Made by a program: the position numbers and the translations under genes. The notes under the pieces were generated by a model, which was given only the letters and a program-made list of their open reading frames with translations, did no database searches and was not told where the DNA came from. Of a stretch of DNA of 26,316 bases, positions 23,802-26,316 are shown piece by piece (position 1 is the stretch's first letter; the number at the start of each line of letters is the position of its first letter). Source of the stretch: JBJXHG01 sp046160865 (GTDB lineage Bacteria; Planctomycetota; UBA1135; GCA-002686595); contig JBJXHG010000149.1 in NCBI GenBank assembly GCA_046160865.1, forward strand, positions 1 through 26,316, given 5' to 3'.

Positions 23802-24712
23802 GCCGTCGCTCCGACCGGGGTCGCACCGGTGATTTTCTCGCAGATCTCGAGATAGCGCGCGCTCAGCTTGCGCAGCACGGCCGGGTCGAGCGGCGGCGGG
23901 GGGGGATTCTTGTTCCACGCGAGCTTCTCGAGGTAGTCGCGCAAGATCTGCTTGTCGTAACTCGGCGGATTCGCGCCGGGCTTCCACGACTCCGTCGGCC
24001 AGAAGCGCGAGCTGTCGGGCGTGAGCGCCTCGTCGATCAGCACGAGCTTGCCGCCGAGATGGCCGAACTCGAACTTCGTGTCCGCGAGCAGCACACCGAG
24101 CGGCTCGAGCACTTCCGTGCCGCGGCGGAAGAGCGCCAGCGCGGCTTGCTCGGCCGTCTCGAACACCGACGCGCCGACGCGGGCGCGCGCTTCAGCGGGC
24201 GTAAGAGGCAGATCGTGCGTCTCCTCCTTGGTGGTCGGCGTGAGGATCGGCTCCGGCAGACGTGACGACAGCGTCAAGCCTTCGGGGAGCCGGATGCCGC
24301 AGATCGTGCGCGACGTCTGGTACTCCTTGTATCCCGACCCGGCGAGATAGCCGCGCACGACCCACTCGACCGGCGTCGGCTCGGCGCGCTGCACGATCAT
24401 CACGCGACCGCGCAGCCGTTCCTTCCACGGCGCGTCGAGTCCATCGAGCTCGTCGACGGACGTGCTCACCAAGTGGTTCTCGATGACGTCGCGCGTGTGC
24501 TCGAACCACCACGCGGAGATCGCGGTCAGCACGCGGCCCTTGTTCGGCACGCCTTCCTTCATCACGACGTCGAACGCGGACACGCGATCGGTCGTGACGA
24601 ACAACAGGTGCCGGGGGCCGAGCTCGTAGATGTCGCGCACTTTGCCGGACGCGACGCGCTTGAGTCCCGGCGGAGCTTCGTCCTTGCCGAGGTAGACGTT
24701 CGGATCGTTCAT
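23798..24712 (-). CDS. purC: SAICAR synthetase
   Basis: A 304-residue phosphoribosylaminoimidazole-succinocarboxamide synthase, joining CAIR and aspartate with ATP, the step after PurE. The length fits the ~300-residue type rather than the ~237-residue enterobacterial type. Visible motifs are 'VASGKVRDIYELG' (ATP site), 'TTDRVSAFDVVM', 'PVEWVVRGYLAGSGYKEYQ', 'ADTKFEFG' and 'LIDEALTPDSSRFW'. ATG at 24712 (MNDPNVYLGKDE) is preferred; a longer frame to 24775 would run through the candidate promoter. It is first in the purC-purE-mtnA operon, so successive purine enzymes are translated together. Confidence 0.96.
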   Translation of the reverse strand: MNDPNVYLGKDEAPPGLKRVASGKVRDIYELGPRHLLFVTTDRVSAFDVVMKEGVPNKGRVLTAISAWWFEHTRDVIENHLVSTSVDELDGLDAPWKERLRGRVMIVQRAEPTPVEWVVRGYLAGSGYKEYQTSRTICGIRLPEGLTLSSRLPEPILTPTTKEETHDLPLTPAEARARVGASVFETAEQAALALFRRGTEVLEPLGVLLADTKFEFGHLGGKLVLIDEALTPDSSRFWPTESWKPGANPPSYDKQILRDYLEKLAWNKNPPPPPLDPAVLRKLSARYLEICEKITGATPVGATA

Positions 24713-24757
24713 GTGGTTGCTCGCCGGGTAGGGGGCTGCCGGACGAAAGGGGCGCGA

Positions 24758-24786
24758 ATTATGTCCGCGTCGCACGGCCGCTACAA
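24758..24786 (-). promoter_or_regulatory. Candidate purC promoter
   Basis: On the minus strand TTGTAG (24786-24781), a 17-base spacer, then CATAAT (24763-24758). Transcription would start near 24751, about 40 bases before the purC ATG. It overlaps almost completely with the aroA promoter candidate on the other strand. Confidence 0.5.
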
Positions 24787-24787
24787 T
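24759..24787 (+). promoter_or_regulatory. Candidate aroA promoter
   Basis: TTATGT (24759-24764), a 17-base spacer, then TACAAT (24782-24787). Transcription would start near 24794, about 26 bases before the aroA GTG. The -35 box of each strand lies on the -10 box of the other, so RNA polymerase could occupy only one at a time. Confidence 0.45.
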
Positions 24788-24810
24788 CCGCGCCGCCCCG
24801 GGTGCCGCCC

Positions 24811-24814
24811 GGAG
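24811..24814 (+). promoter_or_regulatory. aroA ribosome binding site
   Basis: GGAG at 24811-24814 lies 5 bases before the GTG at 24820. It decides this start over the in-frame GTG at 24802, which has no such site. Confidence 0.6.
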
Positions 24815-24819
24815 CGCAC

Positions 24820-26199
24820 GTGAGCCGAGCGCCCGAATCCACCGCGTCGATTCTCGGGTTGCGCCCGGGCGGCACGCTGCGCGGCGAGTTGCGCGTGCCC
24901 GGCTCGAAATCGATCGCGCAGCGTGTGCTGATCGCCGCCGGAGTCGCGGGCGGAGCGACGTCGATCGCCGGATTGCCCGACGGCGACGACGTCACGAGCG
25001 CGCTCGCGCTCGTCGAGGCCTGCGGCGCTCGCGTCGAGCGGCTCGCGCCGCGCGCCGTGCGCGTCCACGGGCGTCCCCCCGGGCCGCACCGCGGTCTCGA
25101 GCCGCGCGGCGCGGTGGACGTCGGCGAATCGGGCACGCTCGCGCGCCTTGCCACGGCAGCGATCGGTTTCTGCGGCCACGCGGGTACGGAGTTCGAGATC
25201 AGCGCGCGCGGGTCACTGCGCACGCGCAAGAGTCCCGCGCTCTTTCGCGCGCTCGCGGCCGCGGGCGTCGGATTGCGAGCAATCGAGACCGCGGACGGCG
25301 CGCAAGCCACGGAGCGTTGGCCCGTGCGCGTCGTGCCGATCGGTCCGCCGTCGTCGCTCTCGATCGTGGATCCGAGCTCGAGCCAAGAAGTCAGCGCGTT
25401 GCTGCTCGCGCTCGCGGCGTACCCGGACACGGTCGAACTCGCCGTGCGCGGCGTGATCCCCAGCCGGCCGTATCTCGAGCTCACTCTCGACGTGCTCGCG
25501 AGATTCGGAGCGAGCATCGAGCGCGTCGCGAACACGAACGGCGAATCTTGGCGCGTTCGCGGCCCCCTCGTGCCGCCAGCCGAGCCGTACACGATCGAAG
25601 CCGATGCGTCCTCCGCTGCCGTCGCACTCGCAGCCGCGTGCCTCGCGGGCGGTGCGCTGCGCGTGCCCGGGATCACACGCGACTCACGGCAAGGTGACGT
25701 TCGAATCGTGTCGTATCTGCGCGCGTTCGGATGCGACGCGGACGCCGACGCGAGCTCGATCGGCGCAAGCGGACGTCCGACGCACGGAGCCGACCTCGAC
25801 TTGACCGGCGAACCGGATCTCGCGCCCGTCCTCGCCGCCGTCGCAGCTTCCGTCGCGCTCGGCGGCCACGGTCTGGACGCGTGCACGCGGCTCCGCGGCC
25901 TCGCCACGTTGCAAGGCAAGGAGAGCGCACGGATCTCGGTGCTCGCGGAAGGTCTCGGCGCCCTCGGGCTCGCGATCGAAGCGACGGACGACGAGCTCGT
26001 CATCCGTCCCGGCACCGGCGAGCGGCGCGCGCGTGAGCTCGTGCTCGATCCCCACGCAGATCACCGCATGGCGTTCGCGTTCGCACTCGTCGGTCTGAGC
26101 GCGGAGGGTGTCCGCGTGCGCGACGCCGGTTGCGTCGCGAAGTCCTGGCCTTCGTTCTGGCGCGACCTCGAACGAGCCGGCGCGCGCGTGAGCCGTTGA
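24820..26199 (+). CDS. aroA: 3-phosphoshikimate 1-carboxyvinyltransferase (EPSP synthase)
   Basis: A 459-residue enzyme of the shikimate pathway, transferring enolpyruvyl from PEP to shikimate-3-phosphate. Visible are 'VPGSKSIAQRVLIAAG' (substrate-binding Lys-Ser...Arg), 'SSQEVSALLLALA', 'SRPYLELTLDVLARFG', D333 in GEPDLAP at the catalytic Asp position, K367 and R371 in GKESARI, D414-H415-R416-M in the PEP site, and K441 in CVAKSWP. Two motifs are unusual: the phosphate/PEP loop normally G-N-A-G-T is GESGT, with E103 at the Asn position, and the usual K-E-T/S-D-R is KESAR. All catalytic residues I can place are present, so it is probably active. GTG start with GGAG upstream. Divergent from purC. 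Confidence 0.93.
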   Translation: MSRAPESTASILGLRPGGTLRGELRVPGSKSIAQRVLIAAGVAGGATSIAGLPDGDDVTSALALVEACGARVERLAPRAVRVHGRPPGPHRGLEPRGAVDVGESGTLARLATAAIGFCGHAGTEFEISARGSLRTRKSPALFRALAAAGVGLRAIETADGAQATERWPVRVVPIGPPSSLSIVDPSSSQEVSALLLALAAYPDTVELAVRGVIPSRPYLELTLDVLARFGASIERVANTNGESWRVRGPLVPPAEPYTIEADASSAAVALAAACLAGGALRVPGITRDSRQGDVRIVSYLRAFGCDADADASSIGASGRPTHGADLDLTGEPDLAPVLAAVAASVALGGHGLDACTRLRGLATLQGKESARISVLAEGLGALGLAIEATDDELVIRPGTGERRARELVLDPHADHRMAFAFALVGLSAEGVRVRDAGCVAKSWPSFWRDLERAGARVSR

Positions 26200-26261
26200 G
26201 TCGTGCACTCGCGCCGCTAGCAGCCCGTGGTGAAAGTGCTTCGAGTTTGAAATCGGCCCGT

Positions 26262-26310
26262 TTGCGCCGGCGCAAGGAGCGAGACCGCAGGCGAATCGTC
26301 GAGATTCGCC
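26262..26310 (+). terminator. Palindrome and hairpin downstream of aroA
   Basis: TTGCGCCGGCGCAA (26262-26275) is a perfect 14-base palindrome. GGCGAATC (26290-26297) pairs with GATTCGCC (26303-26310) around a 5-base loop. No T-tract is visible before the window ends at 26316, so a termination role is tentative. I see no gene start in 26200-26316. Confidence 0.4.
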
Positions 26311-26316
26311 GAGGAT

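Noticed and set aside
24713..24775. N-terminal extension of purC
   Set aside because: It would start upstream of the candidate -10 box and adds residues absent from the family; ATG at 24712 gives a normal PurC N-terminus.

Overview
The window looks like chromosomal DNA of a GC-rich, probably uncultured Planctomycetota bacterium. The strongest evidence is the secreted proteins. One (307-1395, minus) carries a Cys-rich 'WDGCPCGNTGDPGHGC' type C-terminal domain. Another (19561-21150, minus) ends in a 'TTYYFQGFSTLP' type segment. Three large paralogues (8476-11475, 12071-13480, 14119-19464) share a C-terminal domain that I associate with planctomycete hypothetical exoproteins. These taxonomic links are from memory and not database-checked. 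There are no tRNAs, rRNAs, insertion sequences or CRISPR arrays that I can support.

Layout. 1-1712: an imperfect long inverted repeat, a minus-strand secreted protein gene whose last codons form one arm of a hairpin, and strong hairpins in its upstream region. 1713-4192: a GTG-started, possibly leaderless radical SAM gene with a cobalamin-binding-like N-terminus, overlapping by ATGA a membrane-anchored protein of unknown function. 4375-7923: acetyl-CoA synthetase followed 15 bases later by a second AMP-forming acyl-CoA synthetase. 7924-19556: three co-oriented paralogous exoprotein genes, each behind a 0.5-0.6 kb leader and each followed by a hairpin. 19561-21150: a secreted beta-propeller-like protein facing them. 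21504-21728: a 74-residue conserved-looking small protein. 22191-24712: a minus-strand purC-purE-mtnA operon. 24820-26199: aroA, divergent from purC, with promoters that appear to overlap.

The most interesting object is the exoprotein array. All three proteins end in the same ~325-residue domain, which contains a D-x-D-x-D-G-V-x-D-L-D-G calcium-loop-like motif and an invariant extreme C-terminus (DLLP...GDP..GF..G..GD.Q). They differ mainly in how many ~100-residue Cys-rich Ig/cadherin-like units precede it: one, four and twelve. In the largest gene, nine units form a DNA tandem repeat with an exact 300-base period for the first eight. Two of the three also carry an N-terminal domain resembling 'choice-of-anchor E', which recurs in the protein at 307-1395 with a different C-terminus. 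I infer a modular, disulfide-rich surface or appendage system evolving by unit amplification. No function is proven.

The housekeeping genes (purC, purE, mtnA, aroA, acs) are identified with high confidence from intact motifs. Promoters are pattern matches by eye and of low to moderate confidence. Terminator-like hairpins mostly lack a U-tract.
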